In this document: in pieces, positions 1 to 8,684 of the stretch
Numbering within the stretch: the stretch's first letter is position 1
How the letters are laid out: each line of letters begins with the position of its first letter
From: Antricoccus suffuscus
Lineage (GTDB): Bacteria; Actinomycetota; Actinomycetes; Mycobacteriales; Antricoccaceae
Assembly (NCBI RefSeq): GCF_003003235.1
Contig: NZ_PVUE01000013.1
Location: 60,690-124,689 of the forward strand
Reading direction: 5' to 3'
Length of the DNA stretch: 64,000 nucleotides
Position numbers and translations under genes: made by a program
The notes under the pieces: model-generated
Told to the model about the DNA's origin: nothing
Seen by the model: only the letters and a program-made list of their open reading frames with translations
Databases searched by the model: none

Positions 1-1
1 C

Positions 2-136
2 TACAGCGACGACGATCTGCTCCGGTTTGTCGTCAACGTCTATAGCGTGCTACTTACCCGTGGGATACGAGGAACTTACGTCTACGCGTGTGATCCAGCG
101 CTTCGCACCTACTTGCAGCGATTCATCTCGATCTAA
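2..136 (+). CDS. DUF2075 helicase-like protein, C-terminal end (5' truncated by window)
   Basis: An open frame runs from the window edge to a TAA at 134-136 and gives 44 residues. The segment reads LLRFVVNVYSVLLTRGIRG followed by TYVYACDPALRTYL. This closely resembles the C-terminal end of DUF2075 (schlafen group 3-like DNA/RNA helicase domain) proteins, where a conserved N-x-Y-x-V-L-L-T-R-G-x-x-G-x-Y-V-Y motif carries the last helicase arginine. Such proteins are often found in defence or mobile regions. Most of the gene lies upstream of the window, so its start and full domain set cannot be seen. Confidence 0.6.
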   Translation, partial: YSDDDLLRFVVNVYSVLLTRGIRGTYVYACDPALRTYLQRFISI

Positions 137-416
137 CTAGAGCCGGCTACGACCTGGCGCCAGGATGGGCAGTGGGTTTACGCGCTGGTCGGTGCCTAGT
201 CGCGACTGGCGCGGCCGACCCTTTCGCCGCGCCCCCGTGACCCAGACCCGACGACCTGTCCGATAGCCGGGATCTGCGCTTTAGTCGGCCCACTTACCCC
301 CTGCTGCTTGGTTGCGCAATGCCGCTAAACTGTGGCTCGTCGGGGCTCGCTGGCCACTGCCATCCGTGGGCCGATTTCTTGTGGGGTAACTGTAGTGATT
401 GTCGGGGGACGCTTGT

Positions 417-1544
417 ATGTCTGCGCCTGTTGAGAGTTCGTCAGGTAATAAACCGTGGTATTTGCAGCGGTGGAGTTTGGCCCTTGCGCTCATTCTGATC
501 ATTGGCATTATCGGCTCATTATCGAAGTCAGGTACCGATAACGATGCGGCGTCGACTGTTGCACCGTCGTCGTCGGCCTCGCCGACATCGTCACCGACCA
601 AGTCGACGCCCGCAGCGTCGTCGTCAGTCGAGGCCCTTACTGCGAATTTCGCTGCCGCGCAGGCCGCGTCACCTGATATTACGGCGTTGTTAGAGACGTT
701 GCCGGTGAAGGGCCGCTCGCCGGAGACAGGATACGACCGAGACTTGTTCGGGTCGTCCTGGACGGACGATGTGATGGTTGACGGCGGGCACAATGGTTGC
801 GATACCCGCAACGACATCCTGCGACGTGATCTGGTCGAGATCACGTTAAAACCGGGCTCAAACGGCTGCACAGTGTTGTCGGGCACGTTGAATGATCCGT
901 ATACGGGGACCGCGATCCCGTTTGTGCGGGGCGAGGGCACGTCAACTGCGATCCAAATAGATCACGTTGTGGCGCTTTTGGATGCATGGCAGAAAGGTGC
1001 GCAGCAGTTGTCTGCACAGCAGAGGACTGATTTGGCGAACGATCCAATGAATTTGCAGGCGGTCGATGGTCCGACGAATGAGGCTAAGGGTGATGGGGAT
1101 GCCGCGACATGGTTGCCTCCGGACAAGTCGTATCGCTGCACATACGTGAGTCGGCAAGTGCAGGTCAAAGCGAAGTATGGGTTGTGGGTGACCACCGCTG
1201 AACGGGACGCGATTGTGAAGATTCTTGGAAATTGCGATGCACCGGCGGCGGCCTCGGTTGTTCCCGTGCCTGCACCGGTCACCACGACGACCGCGCCTCC
1301 ACCGGTGACCACGACGGCCGCGCCTCCACCGATTACTACGACTCAGGCACCCGCGCCGGCGCCGGTCCCCGCGCCCAAGGTGGCACCTGCTCCTGCTCCA
1401 CCTCCTGCGCCGCCGGCGCAGACGAACGTCTACTACCAGAATTGTGCGGCGGCCAAGGCCGCAGGGGCCGCGCCGATATACGCCGGTCAGCCCGGGTATC
1501 GGTCGGCGCTCGATAGGGATAAGGATGGCGTGGCCTGCGAGTAG
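417..1544 (+). CDS. Membrane-anchored HNH nuclease (DUF1524) with excalibur domain
   Basis: A 375-residue protein. A short N-terminal cytoplasmic segment is followed by one membrane helix (about residues 20-36), then a Ser/Thr/Ala-rich linker. The nuclease domain follows, of the DUF1524/GmrSD C-terminal HNH type, with IDHVVALLDAW for the DH part and NDPMNLQAVDGPTNEAKG for the N...N/K part. After a Pro/Thr-rich repeat linker (VTTTTAPPP units) comes a C-terminal excalibur calcium-binding domain ending in DRDKDGVACE. The ATG at 417 was chosen over a TTG at 399 because GGGGG lies about 9 bases upstream. The topology puts the nuclease outside the membrane. A role in extracellular DNA degradation or nutrient uptake is inference. 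No partner gene is evident. Confidence 0.8.
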   Translation: MSAPVESSSGNKPWYLQRWSLALALILIIGIIGSLSKSGTDNDAASTVAPSSSASPTSSPTKSTPAASSSVEALTANFAAAQAASPDITALLETLPVKGRSPETGYDRDLFGSSWTDDVMVDGGHNGCDTRNDILRRDLVEITLKPGSNGCTVLSGTLNDPYTGTAIPFVRGEGTSTAIQIDHVVALLDAWQKGAQQLSAQQRTDLANDPMNLQAVDGPTNEAKGDGDAATWLPPDKSYRCTYVSRQVQVKAKYGLWVTTAERDAIVKILGNCDAPAAASVVPVPAPVTTTTAPPPVTTTAAPPPITTTQAPAPAPVPAPKVAPAPAPPPAPPAQTNVYYQNCAAAKAAGAAPIYAGQPGYRSALDRDKDGVACE

Positions 1545-1653
1545 CCTATGAAGTCACGGCTTCGAATAGTCCGTCAACGCCAGCTACTGGCGACTAGTTC
1601 ACAGACGTGTTGCGACACCCCCTGACCCCACAGCCAGTCGCCACCGGAGCAGG

Positions 1654-1743
1654 TCAGTTCACGGCGAGAGCAAACACGATGCACGCGAATAGGATCAGCA
1701 CGGTGACGGTCACCGCCGCCCGCTGGGTGAGTTGGTGTCGCAT
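1654..1743 (-). CDS. Small single-helix membrane protein (29 aa)
   Basis: A 29-codon frame starts with ATG at 1743 and ends with TGA at 1654-1656, about 30 bases downstream of the ferric-reductase-like gene on the same strand. It encodes MRHQLTQRA followed by a hydrophobic stretch VTVTVLILFACIVFALAV, which is long enough for one membrane helix. AGGAT lies about 10 bases before the start. It could be a small accessory subunit of the neighbouring membrane flavoprotein, but nothing beyond the hydrophobic profile and position supports that. It is short enough to be a chance frame. Confidence 0.4.
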   Translation of the reverse strand: MRHQLTQRAAVTVTVLILFACIVFALAVN

Positions 1744-1773
1744 CTCAGATCCTACTTTCGCGCGAGGCTCTGG

Positions 1774-3096
1774 CTAGACAAAATTGAAGCGTTCGGTGTG
1801 GACCTTGTCTCCGGGAACACCCAGAGCCGCGAGAGCATCCTCCAGCGCGTCCTGCATGGCACCCGGCCCGCAAATGAAGTACTGCAACGCCTCTCGCCTG
1901 TCGACGGGCAGATGCCGGTGCAGCATGTCGGCGTCGAGGCGGCCGCTCTCGCCCATCCAATCGCCGGGTGGATCCGACAGCGTGAGTACAACGGTCAGGT
2001 CAAGAGACTCAGCGAGGTCGACCATTTCGTCGTAGTACGCCGCGTCCTCGATTCGCTTCGTGCCGTAGAACAGGTGGCACGGTCGGCGGTCGCCGCGAGC
2101 GTCGAGGGTGCGCAGCATGCTCCTGATCGGCCCGATCCCGACACCCCCGGCGAGGAACACGAATCCTGGCCCTTCGTCGAAGTCGGGCGAGAACACGCCG
2201 TGTGGGCCGTCAAGGTAGGCAACAGTGCCCGCTTGTAGGGCACCGATTGCGGAGGTGAAGTCGCCAAGGTCCTTAATGCTCATCTGCAGCCGTGCGGGGT
2301 CGTCACCGTTAGACGAGAACGAAAACGGGTGTTGGGTCACCGCAAACGGCGATCGATGAATCGACAGCCACCCGAACTGTCCTGGCGCGAAGGTGAATCC
2401 GGCGTGCCCTGCTGGCGTCAGAGTAACCGTGTTGACCCCGCCGGGTTCTGGTGCTACCGACTCGACCGTCCACGGCCTGCGCATGCGAAGGATCGGTCTG
2501 AGAATCCGCACCCAGATAAATATTACGACGAAGCCCAACGTCATCACGGTCCATAACACCCGCTTCCACGGCTGATTCACGTAGTGGCCGATCAGCTCGA
2601 CATGCACCAGCGCTGCCGCGATTGCGACCGTCGAAAGCACGAGGTGCGTTGCCTGCCAGACCTCATAGGAAATGCGTAACGCTGAACGCCAGGCCGATGT
2701 GACGATGAGGATCAGCAGGCACAGAATCGCGAACGTACCGAATCGTCCGGCCCAAGGCGCGGTGAACGGGTTGACCCGTTCGATGTAGCTCCGGTCAACC
2801 AAAACGATCAGCATGATCGGGTGAGCAAAGATAAATAACGTTCCCACATAACCCATATAGCGATGAAAATGCACCAATGCGTCTTCGCCGAATGGTTCGG
2901 CCACCGTGCGAATCCGGGCTACGAGGACGAACTGCGCGCCCATCATTGACAGGCCGACGAACCCTAGCGCGACAGCGCACTCCCGCCAGAATCCTCGGTG
3001 CGCGTCGGTGACACCCAGGGCGGCGAAAACCAACGGAATCACGATTACCGCAACGTACGCACCGAACCAGATCGTGGAACGAACCGCCATGCGCAT
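1774..3096 (-). CDS. Ferric-reductase-like transmembrane flavoprotein (FNR-type oxidoreductase)
   Basis: A 440-residue membrane protein. The N-terminal half (about residues 10-220) has about six hydrophobic helices with histidines suited to haem ligation (HFHRYMGY, FAHPIM, ATHLVLS, ALVHVEL), as in the ferric reductase/NOX transmembrane domain. The C-terminal half is a ferredoxin-NADP reductase module, with FAPGQF and HPFSFSS for flavin binding, GGVGIGPIRSML for NAD(P)H and a terminal ERFNFV. It should move electrons from NAD(P)H through FAD and haem across the membrane to ferric iron or oxygen; the true acceptor is unknown. The frame extends upstream to 3183, but ATG 3096 has GGAG 7 bases before it. 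A possible small membrane gene follows. Confidence 0.8.
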   Translation of the reverse strand: MRMAVRSTIWFGAYVAVIVIPLVFAALGVTDAHRGFWRECAVALGFVGLSMMGAQFVLVARIRTVAEPFGEDALVHFHRYMGYVGTLFIFAHPIMLIVLVDRSYIERVNPFTAPWAGRFGTFAILCLLILIVTSAWRSALRISYEVWQATHLVLSTVAIAAALVHVELIGHYVNQPWKRVLWTVMTLGFVVIFIWVRILRPILRMRRPWTVESVAPEPGGVNTVTLTPAGHAGFTFAPGQFGWLSIHRSPFAVTQHPFSFSSNGDDPARLQMSIKDLGDFTSAIGALQAGTVAYLDGPHGVFSPDFDEGPGFVFLAGGVGIGPIRSMLRTLDARGDRRPCHLFYGTKRIEDAAYYDEMVDLAESLDLTVVLTLSDPPGDWMGESGRLDADMLHRHLPVDRREALQYFICGPGAMQDALEDALAALGVPGDKVHTERFNFV

Positions 3097-3459
3097 CCGG
3101 TGGCTCCAATCTTCCGCCCGACAACCATGACGTCGGATATCGAGGCGGGCCGTCGAACGCGTGGAGGGCTCAAGACTGTCCATCCGACGGCGTCGGATTT
3201 TGGGCGGCCGACCGCCTCACTTTGTCACACCCAGAACGATTCCCGCCAGCCTTCGCCTATCGACGATCTGGGCGCCGCTACTAGCGGTGAACTTGCGGAT
3301 GAGACCCCAGTTGATTGGATCCAAGGCGGCGGCGAAACCGAGCTCTTGGTCGAATCCGCTCGACGTGCGGCGAAAAGCCTCGCAGCATGAGTCTGCCAAC
3401 GCCACCAACGGAGCGCGCCGACCTCGCGGACTTCAATCTCTACGGGGACGGTTCTGTCC
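3097..3459. other. Gene-poor spacer between the ferric-reductase-like gene and the MmyB-type regulator
   Basis: No recognisable gene lies here. The minus strand has a 63-codon frame (3217-3408, TTG start) with text such as FRRTSSGFDQELGF that I cannot assign. A second minus frame upstream reads VPVEIEVREVGALR. Together they could be the frameshifted remnant of one gene, but I found no family match. No convincing terminator was seen. Confidence 0.3.
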
Positions 3460-4302
3460 TTACATCTCTGCCAGGTCGCCGATGACTGACAGCAGCTGCA
3501 GCTTGTCATAGCTCTCGCTTCCGGGAGTGGCGGTGTAGACGAGCAGCGAGTGCGACCCCTCGGGATCCGCGAGCGCCTGGCAGTGCAGCTCGAGTGCACC
3601 GAGGTCGGGGTGGACGAAGTGCTTCTTCTCGCGGGGCCGCAGGCCGACTTCATGCTCGTCCCAGATCTGTCGAAACTCCTCGCTGTGCGCGCGCAACAAC
3701 TCGGCGTAATGCGCCGCGCGGGAACCGGTGCCGCGTCTCGCGCTGGCCTCGCGCAATCCTGACACCCACAGCCGACCGAGGAAGGCGTGATCCTCCGGCG
3801 CGTACCGGAGTCGCGTCGATGGGTCAGTGAACCACCGGTAGCCGATGCTGCGCGCCGGACCACTGTAGGCGGTCAGGTCGCCGGTGAGCGCGACACCGAG
3901 TGCCGTCTGCCGAAGCGTCTCACCGAGCTCGGTGACGATCTCGGCCGGAGTGTCGTGCAGTCGATCGAGGATGCGCAAGAGTCCGGGGCTGACGTGGTCG
4001 CTCTCGGCAAGTCGCGCGGGCGGGGTGTGTCCGGCGAGTCGGAGCAGATAGTCCCGCTCGTCGCGGGCGAGGTGAAGCCCCATCGCGATAGAGGCAACCA
4101 TCTGCTCCGATGGATGCGGACCCTGTCCCCGTTCGAGGCGGGCGTAGTAGTCGGCGGACATGTGGCTCAGCGCTGCGACCTCCTCCCGGCGTAGCCCTCT
4201 GGTACGTCGGCGCTGCCCGCGAGGAAGCCCGACGTCCTCCGGCTGCAGCGCCTCCCGGCGGCGACGGAGGAATGCCCCGAGCCCCTCACGATCGATCTGC
4301 AT
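3460..4302 (-). CDS. XRE/MmyB-family transcriptional regulator
   Basis: A 280-residue regulator. The N-terminus (residues 5-75) is a Xre-type helix-turn-helix with the family signature RRTRGLRREEVAALSHMSADYYARLERG. The rest is the MmyB-like ligand-binding domain (PAS-like; WFTDP, LRAHSEEFRQIWDEHEV, HPDLGALELHCQ). Proteins of this family usually repress a divergent oxidoreductase gene, and here a short-chain dehydrogenase is divergent across 177 bases. The ATG at 4302 was chosen because GGAG lies 5 bases upstream; the frame itself is open to 4461. The natural ligand is not predictable. Confidence 0.85.
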   Translation of the reverse strand: MQIDREGLGAFLRRRREALQPEDVGLPRGQRRRTRGLRREEVAALSHMSADYYARLERGQGPHPSEQMVASIAMGLHLARDERDYLLRLAGHTPPARLAESDHVSPGLLRILDRLHDTPAEIVTELGETLRQTALGVALTGDLTAYSGPARSIGYRWFTDPSTRLRYAPEDHAFLGRLWVSGLREASARRGTGSRAAHYAELLRAHSEEFRQIWDEHEVGLRPREKKHFVHPDLGALELHCQALADPEGSHSLLVYTATPGSESYDKLQLLSVIGDLAEM

Positions 4303-4479
4303 GGTCGTCTCCGTTCCATCTGCCTTAACTTCTACAACCATTGCGTCGCGACATCCACTGCCTGACGATCCCTCCCTCCGCTTCGGTCGGTGGATCGCGT
4401 ATCCGTGGATTGAGAGGTCCTGGTCAGCCTCGCCGACTTCCCCGAGACTAGAAGACGACACCGACTTCAGGAGCGAGAC

Positions 4480-5415
4480 ATGGCACGCCGACCCACCAAC
4501 ATCAGCATCCCCGACCTCTCCGGCACACGCGCCGTCGTCACAGGCGCGAGCGACGGCATGGGGTTCGGCATCGCGACCCGACTCGCCGCGGCCGGCGCCG
4601 AAGTGATCCTGCCCGTGCGCAATTCGCGCAAAGGCGAGGTCGCGCTCGGCATGATCCGTCGGAACGTCCCCGAGGCGGACGTGTCGCTGCGCGAGCTTGA
4701 CCTAGCATCGCTCGCCTCCGTCGCCGCGTTCGCAAACGTGCTGCGCGACGAGGATCGGCCGATTCATCTGCTCATCAACAACGCAGGCGTCATGACACCA
4801 CCCGAGCGGCAGGCCACCGCCGACGGATACGAGCTGCAATTCGGCACCAACCATCTCGGACATTTCGCCCTCGTCGCGCAACTGCTGCCGTTGCTGATCG
4901 CCGGGCGGGCGCGCGTGACCTCGCAGATCAGCATCGCGGCCAATCAGGGAGCAATCAACTGGGACGACCTGAACTGGGAACGTTCGTACGACGGCATGCG
5001 TGCCTACAGCCAGTCGAAGATCGCGTTCGGGCTTTTCGGCCTCGAACTCGACCGGCGCAGCCGTGCAGAATCCTGGGGAATCACCAGCAACCTCGCCCAT
5101 CCCGGCATCGCGCCGACGAGTCTTCTCGATGTGCGGCCGGAACTCGGCCGGGAGGCACCGGCCACAGGACTCCGCCTGATCACTCTGCTTTCGCGAGTCC
5201 GAATCGTCGGCTCAGTCGACAGCGCCGGGCTCCCTGCCGTTCTCGCGGCCACTACCCCGGACGCCGGCGGACGCTTCTACGGGCCCCGCGGAGTCGGTCA
5301 TCTCGGCGGCGCGCCGGCCGAGCAGAAGCTCTATTCCCGCCTGCGTTCCGAGGACGATGCGGAGCGAATGTGGCGCGTGTCGGAGGAGCTCACGAAAATC
5401 GCATTCCTGGTCTGA
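4480..5415 (+). CDS. Short-chain dehydrogenase/reductase
   Basis: A 311-residue SDR. The nucleotide-binding Rossmann motif TGASDGMG is at residues 21-28, NNAG at 100-103, and the catalytic Tyr176 and Lys180 lie in YSQSK. The [11 protein letters not shown] segment is typical of the retinol-dehydrogenase/WWOX-like SDR group. GGAG lies 7 bases before the ATG. It is divergent from the MmyB regulator, which probably controls it. The substrate is unknown. The segment [15 protein letters not shown] replaces the more usual SSxxH around the catalytic serine, with Ser148 or Ser151 the likely equivalent. Confidence 0.85.
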   Translation: MARRPTNISIPDLSGTRAVVTGASDGMGFGIATRLAAAGAEVILPVRNSRKGEVALGMIRRNVPEADVSLRELDLASLASVAAFANVLRDEDRPIHLLINNAGVMTPPERQATADGYELQFGTNHLGHFALVAQLLPLLIAGRARVTSQISIAANQGAINWDDLNWERSYDGMRAYSQSKIAFGLFGLELDRRSRAESWGITSNLAHPGIAPTSLLDVRPELGREAPATGLRLITLLSRVRIVGSVDSAGLPAVLAATTPDAGGRFYGPRGVGHLGGAPAEQKLYSRLRSEDDAERMWRVSEELTKIAFLV

Positions 5416-5567
5416 TCCAACACTGGTTCCGGCACACCGGCGCGGCCTGACCCGACCGACGCCGCTGTGGCCTTGCAGGTACACCAAGCAATCCCCCGCC
5501 CACGCGCCCATCGAGACGACGAAGCCCAGCGATCCGGCGGCTCCTTGGCTCGCCGGTGTTCGGTTCG

Positions 5568-5633
5568 ACGGCCGGCACCGCGTGGCGTGCTGGCGGCTGG
5601 AACGCTGTGGGATGGACGAACCTCGCATTACTC
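5568..5633 (+). pseudogene. Degenerate membrane-protein tail, copy 1 (5' of yoaK-like gene)
   Basis: This stretch translates in one plus frame as AGTAWRAGGWNAVGWTN followed by LALL. It matches, at about 16 of 23 residues, a second stretch at 6477-6542 on the other side of the DUF1275 gene. The frame is broken soon after and before. The hydrophobic Gly/Ala/Trp-rich text resembles the last helices of a transporter, but the family is a guess. Confidence 0.4.
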
Positions 5634-5689
5634 GTCGGGAGATCGGTTGGGCATTGCTGGTTGCGTTGTCCAGTAGGTAGTGTCACTTC

Positions 5690-6442
5690 ATGATGCCGCG
5701 GAAGACAGACGCGGAATCTACTCGCCCTTCACGGGCCCACAACTACCTCGCGCACCCCGCGCATGGTCCGCTGCCCGCCCTTCTGCTCGTGCTCACGTTC
5801 AGCACTGGGCTCATCGACGCGATCAGCATCCTCGGCCCGGGTCGCGTGTTTATCGCCAACATGACCGGCAACGTCGTGTTCATCGGCTTTGCGCTGGCTA
5901 AGGCGCCCGGATTCAGCCTGTGGGGGCCGTCCGTTGCCCTCGTATGTTTTCTGGTCGGGGCATCGGTTGGCGGCGTCGCGATCTCACGGTACGGCGAGCA
6001 TCGAGACAGGCTACTGCGCAACGCACTCGCCGTTCAGCTAGCCCTCTTCGTCGTCGCCCTCGCTATCAGTCTCGCCGCTGGGACGCCTCTGCCGATCGCT
6101 CATAAGCTCCTGATCCTGGCGGTGGGCAGCATCGCCCTCGGCATTCAGAACGCGGTCGTGCGCCGTCTTGCCGTGCCCGATGTGACCACCACTCTCCTCA
6201 CCATGACGCTTACGGGCATGGGAGTAGATCTGCGCAAACGAGACCTGGTGACGGCCACACGACGTTTGCTCGCGGTGCTCGCCATGCTGATCGGAGCCGA
6301 GATCGGCGCCATCTTGGTTCTCAATCTCGGTGTCACTGCCGGCATGGTGGTCGCGACTATCGTCCTTGCCGTGGCTATGGTCGGAGCGACCCTCGCCGCG
6401 CGCGGCGCACCCAACTGGGCCACGGGCACCGCGTTGTCCTAG
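5690..6442 (+). CDS. YoaK family (DUF1275) membrane protein
   Basis: A 250-residue integral membrane protein with about six helices. The start of the DUF1275 domain is clear: TGLIDAISILGPGRVFIANMTGN matches the family signature of a D-A-x-S then F-x-A-N-M-T-G-N. Later it has LGIQNAVVRRLAVPDVTTTLLTMTLTG, also characteristic. The function of the family is not established; a transporter role is commonly assumed. Two ATGs lie together (5690 and 5693) and the ribosome site is weak. The gene is bracketed by two related degenerate segments (5568-5633 and 6477-6542), which suggests it sits in rearranged DNA. Confidence 0.85.
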   Translation: MMPRKTDAESTRPSRAHNYLAHPAHGPLPALLLVLTFSTGLIDAISILGPGRVFIANMTGNVVFIGFALAKAPGFSLWGPSVALVCFLVGASVGGVAISRYGEHRDRLLRNALAVQLALFVVALAISLAAGTPLPIAHKLLILAVGSIALGIQNAVVRRLAVPDVTTTLLTMTLTGMGVDLRKRDLVTATRRLLAVLAMLIGAEIGAILVLNLGVTAGMVVATIVLAVAMVGATLAARGAPNWATGTALS

Positions 6443-6476
6443 TAGCTGCATTTTCCAAAAGGCTCCAACGACCTCG

Positions 6477-6542
6477 ATGGCAGGGACAGCGTGGCAATCC
6501 GGGGGGCTGGACGCGGTGGGCTGGATGAACTTCGCACTGCTC
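6477..6542 (+). pseudogene. Degenerate membrane-protein tail, copy 2 (3' of yoaK-like gene)
   Basis: This stretch translates as AGTAWQSGGLDAVGWMN then FALLIVCF, related in sequence and frame to the copy at 5568-5633. The two copies are 909 bases apart in the same orientation. The open frame continues hydrophobically for about 12 more residues (VAILIRTRA) and then runs into the 3' end of the opposing gene, so it is probably a remnant. Confidence 0.4.
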
Positions 6543-6593
6543 ATTGTCTGCTTCACCGTCGCGATCCTGATCCGAACGCGCGCGCGAGAGGCG

Positions 6594-7289
6594 CTAAGGA
6601 CGGATTACCACCCGCATCGCCAAGGCGAGCGAAGCCAGCCATTCAGCATCCGAAGGAAGAGCGAACACCCTCGTGCTCGCGTGACCCGGGAGAGCCTGCA
6701 ACGCGCCACGAGACAAGCGGTCCCCGAACAGACAGAAAGCTTTGCTGGAGTTGTAGTGCCTGCACATATAGGTCACACCACTCAGGCCCTCAAGCCAAGC
6801 TGCCTCTGCCCACCGCACCGTCTCGGGGTAGGCCCTGGGGTCGGTATCGGTGAGGTCGGACGGAAATAGCCCGACCTTGGTTGAGTCGCTAGGTAGACCC
6901 ACGTGTACCGACCCGTTGCGCGCGTTGGTGATGAGCCCGGCTTCGTCCTTCGTGAGCCCAAAATCGTCGACGCATCGATCGAGGCGCTGTAGTACCTCAT
7001 CAAGCCCGATCGTGCGTACCCGCGGATCGGCGAGTGTCGCCCTCGTGGTCAGGATGAAGAGCGACAGTTCCATGTTGCTGGTGAGCTTGACGAGCAATGC
7101 GGGGTTGCGCCGCCACAAGGCGACCTTGCCCAAGTGCTCCACTGCAGTGGGCGCGAGCACCCCCACGAGCCATGTGTCATCGGCGCTCCAAGCGGTGAGG
7201 GCCAACTCGATGGAGCGCGACGCCGACGTGATCAGAGTGGTTTCAACGCTGACCGGCTCTGGTGCAGGTTCATGTGGTTCGTGGGTCAT
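6594..7289 (-). CDS. Hypothetical protein
   Basis: A 231-residue soluble protein that I do not recognise. It begins MTHEPHEPAPEPV and is mainly helical in appearance, with text such as LAPTAVEHLGKVALWRRNP and a central NARNGSVHVGL segment. That arrangement of conserved Glu/His residues, with a segment resembling RNxxxH, is loosely reminiscent of HEPN-like or apea-type domains, but the match is too weak for assignment. The frame is open to 7361 (GTG). ATG 7289 is preferred because the residues before it look non-coding. It faces the DUF1275 region tail to tail. Confidence 0.55.
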   Translation of the reverse strand: MTHEPHEPAPEPVSVETTLITSASRSIELALTAWSADDTWLVGVLAPTAVEHLGKVALWRRNPALLVKLTSNMELSLFILTTRATLADPRVRTIGLDEVLQRLDRCVDDFGLTKDEAGLITNARNGSVHVGLPSDSTKVGLFPSDLTDTDPRAYPETVRWAEAAWLEGLSGVTYMCRHYNSSKAFCLFGDRLSRGALQALPGHASTRVFALPSDAEWLASLALAMRVVIRP

Positions 7290-7610
7290 GCCAGCGAGCG
7301 TTCCACACCGTGGGTCACCGACGTCGGGTCGGCAACGCTTACCCCGGAAAGTCACCGTCACGACCGACCCCCAGCATTCCTGTCAGACCGTAGTACGTGC
7401 TTCTGATGACACGGACCGTCTAGGTGCTCAGTCGTCTGACATGACCGCTTAGTCGCCGTTGTGGGTCGCCATCGCCACGTTGGCCACTGCGGGATTAGCC
7501 GACGCCTCGGGACCATCAGCGTGACTGATGACGGTGTCTCACGTATGATCCCGGAGCAGCGCAACGTTGTCGTTGAGCTGCGTTGATTCTTTTTGCAGAG
7601 GGGTTCCTGA

Positions 7611-7859
7611 ATGAACTGTGTCGCGTGCGGTAATGACAATGTCACGATCGAGATGATGCAGGCTGGCGGTCGCACGCGAACGCACGGCACGGGCCTGGGC
7701 GGTAAGACCAACAATATGGCGCGTGGCATGACCGCCGTCAGCACCCTGGGCATGTCCAACCTCGTGTGGAAGAAGTCCAAGGGCACCGAGAAGATGAAGT
7801 ACAAGAATCAAAAAGTCGCGCTCTGCCAGACCTGCGGCCATGATTGGTCAATCCGCTAG
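7611..7859 (+). CDS. Small zinc-ribbon-like protein
   Basis: An 82-residue protein with paired cysteines at both ends: MNCVACGN at the N-terminus and CQTCGHDW near the C-terminus. This is a CxxC...CxxC arrangement fitting one zinc ribbon closed around a Gly/Thr/Met-rich middle (GRTRTHGTGLGGKTNNMARGM). GAGGGG lies about 8 bases upstream of the ATG. The function is unknown. The neighbours are also orphan genes. Confidence 0.65.
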   Translation: MNCVACGNDNVTIEMMQAGGRTRTHGTGLGGKTNNMARGMTAVSTLGMSNLVWKKSKGTEKMKYKNQKVALCQTCGHDWSIR

Positions 7860-8036
7860 GGGCGGAATCGGAAGGTCTGAAAAGGCTCACTCCGCCTTCG
7901 GTAGATATCGCTTCCGAACCAGGCTGGCGGTCATGGCGTGGAGAGCACCCGACCGTCAGGGAGACGTCCGCCAGCATGCGAAAGGCGCGGGCAAGCGGGG
8001 GTCAGGAGAACTCATGTTCACCTTCGGTTCGGGCTG

Positions 8037-8432
8037 TCACGCCGGTTCGGCTGCGTCGCTCGCCTCGAAGGCCGAGATCGACGCGAGATAGTCGCCAGCG
8101 ACAACGTGCGGGTTGTCCTTGTGGCCCTCGATCTCGATGACCACGGTGTCATCAGTCGTCGCTATCACCCGGAACCGCGCGCCGACCTCCAGCGTGATCC
8201 CATTGTCGTTGGCAACGTGGTCAACCACCTCGATCCAAGACGGTTCGTTCGAGGCTTGAGACTGTGACCGCCGGTCGCCCTTCAGTCGCTGGATGATCTT
8301 CTGTGCACCGAGAGTGCCTGTGGAGCCCACCGCCACCAATGCAGTGGCGACGGCCGCGGTCGCCGTCGCCGGCCCGCCCAGCTTCTTTACGACCGTGACG
8401 AGTACCTGGTAACCGCCGAGGTTTCCGGCCAT
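8037..8432 (-). CDS. Hypothetical protein with N-terminal hydrophobic segment
   Basis: A 131-residue protein starting MAGNLGGYQVLVTVVKKLGGP, followed by an Ala/Thr/Val-rich hydrophobic stretch (about residues 22-45) that may span the membrane. A C-terminal soluble domain (EVGARFRVIATTDDTVVIEIEG) looks like a small beta-barrel. Proteins with this MAGNxGGYQ start occur as uncharacterised genes in actinobacteria as far as I recall; no function is known to me. AGGG lies about 8 bases before the ATG. Confidence 0.55.
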   Translation of the reverse strand: MAGNLGGYQVLVTVVKKLGGPATATAAVATALVAVGSTGTLGAQKIIQRLKGDRRSQSQASNEPSWIEVVDHVANDNGITLEVGARFRVIATTDDTVVIEIEGHKDNPHVVAGDYLASISAFEASDAAEPA

Positions 8433-8684
8433 GAGCGCCCTGCTTTCGATGAGGTGCGAGCGATGTTATCAATCGACACGATCAGACATCAGGTCGGCGC
8501 GAGGACATGATACGGGCAGGAATTGGCCAAACTGTAGCTACCTTATGGCCGCGACTGGCTCATGACTCGACGCGGGCCGCTTCGTGCCCGAGATTGTCCG
8601 GGCGATGGACGCCGACGGGACTGGAATCGGCCATACCCACTGACTGGCCGCGTCGTGAACCGTGGACGTCCGGCAGGTGGGTCG

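Noticed and set aside
3217..3408. 63-codon minus frame as a real gene
   Set aside because: TTG start, no ribosome site and no recognisable domain; kept only as a note under the spacer.
6038..6556. 172-codon minus frame opposite the DUF1275 gene
   Set aside because: Its text is Asp/Gly/His-rich and it mirrors the membrane protein; the DUF1275 motifs are on the plus strand.
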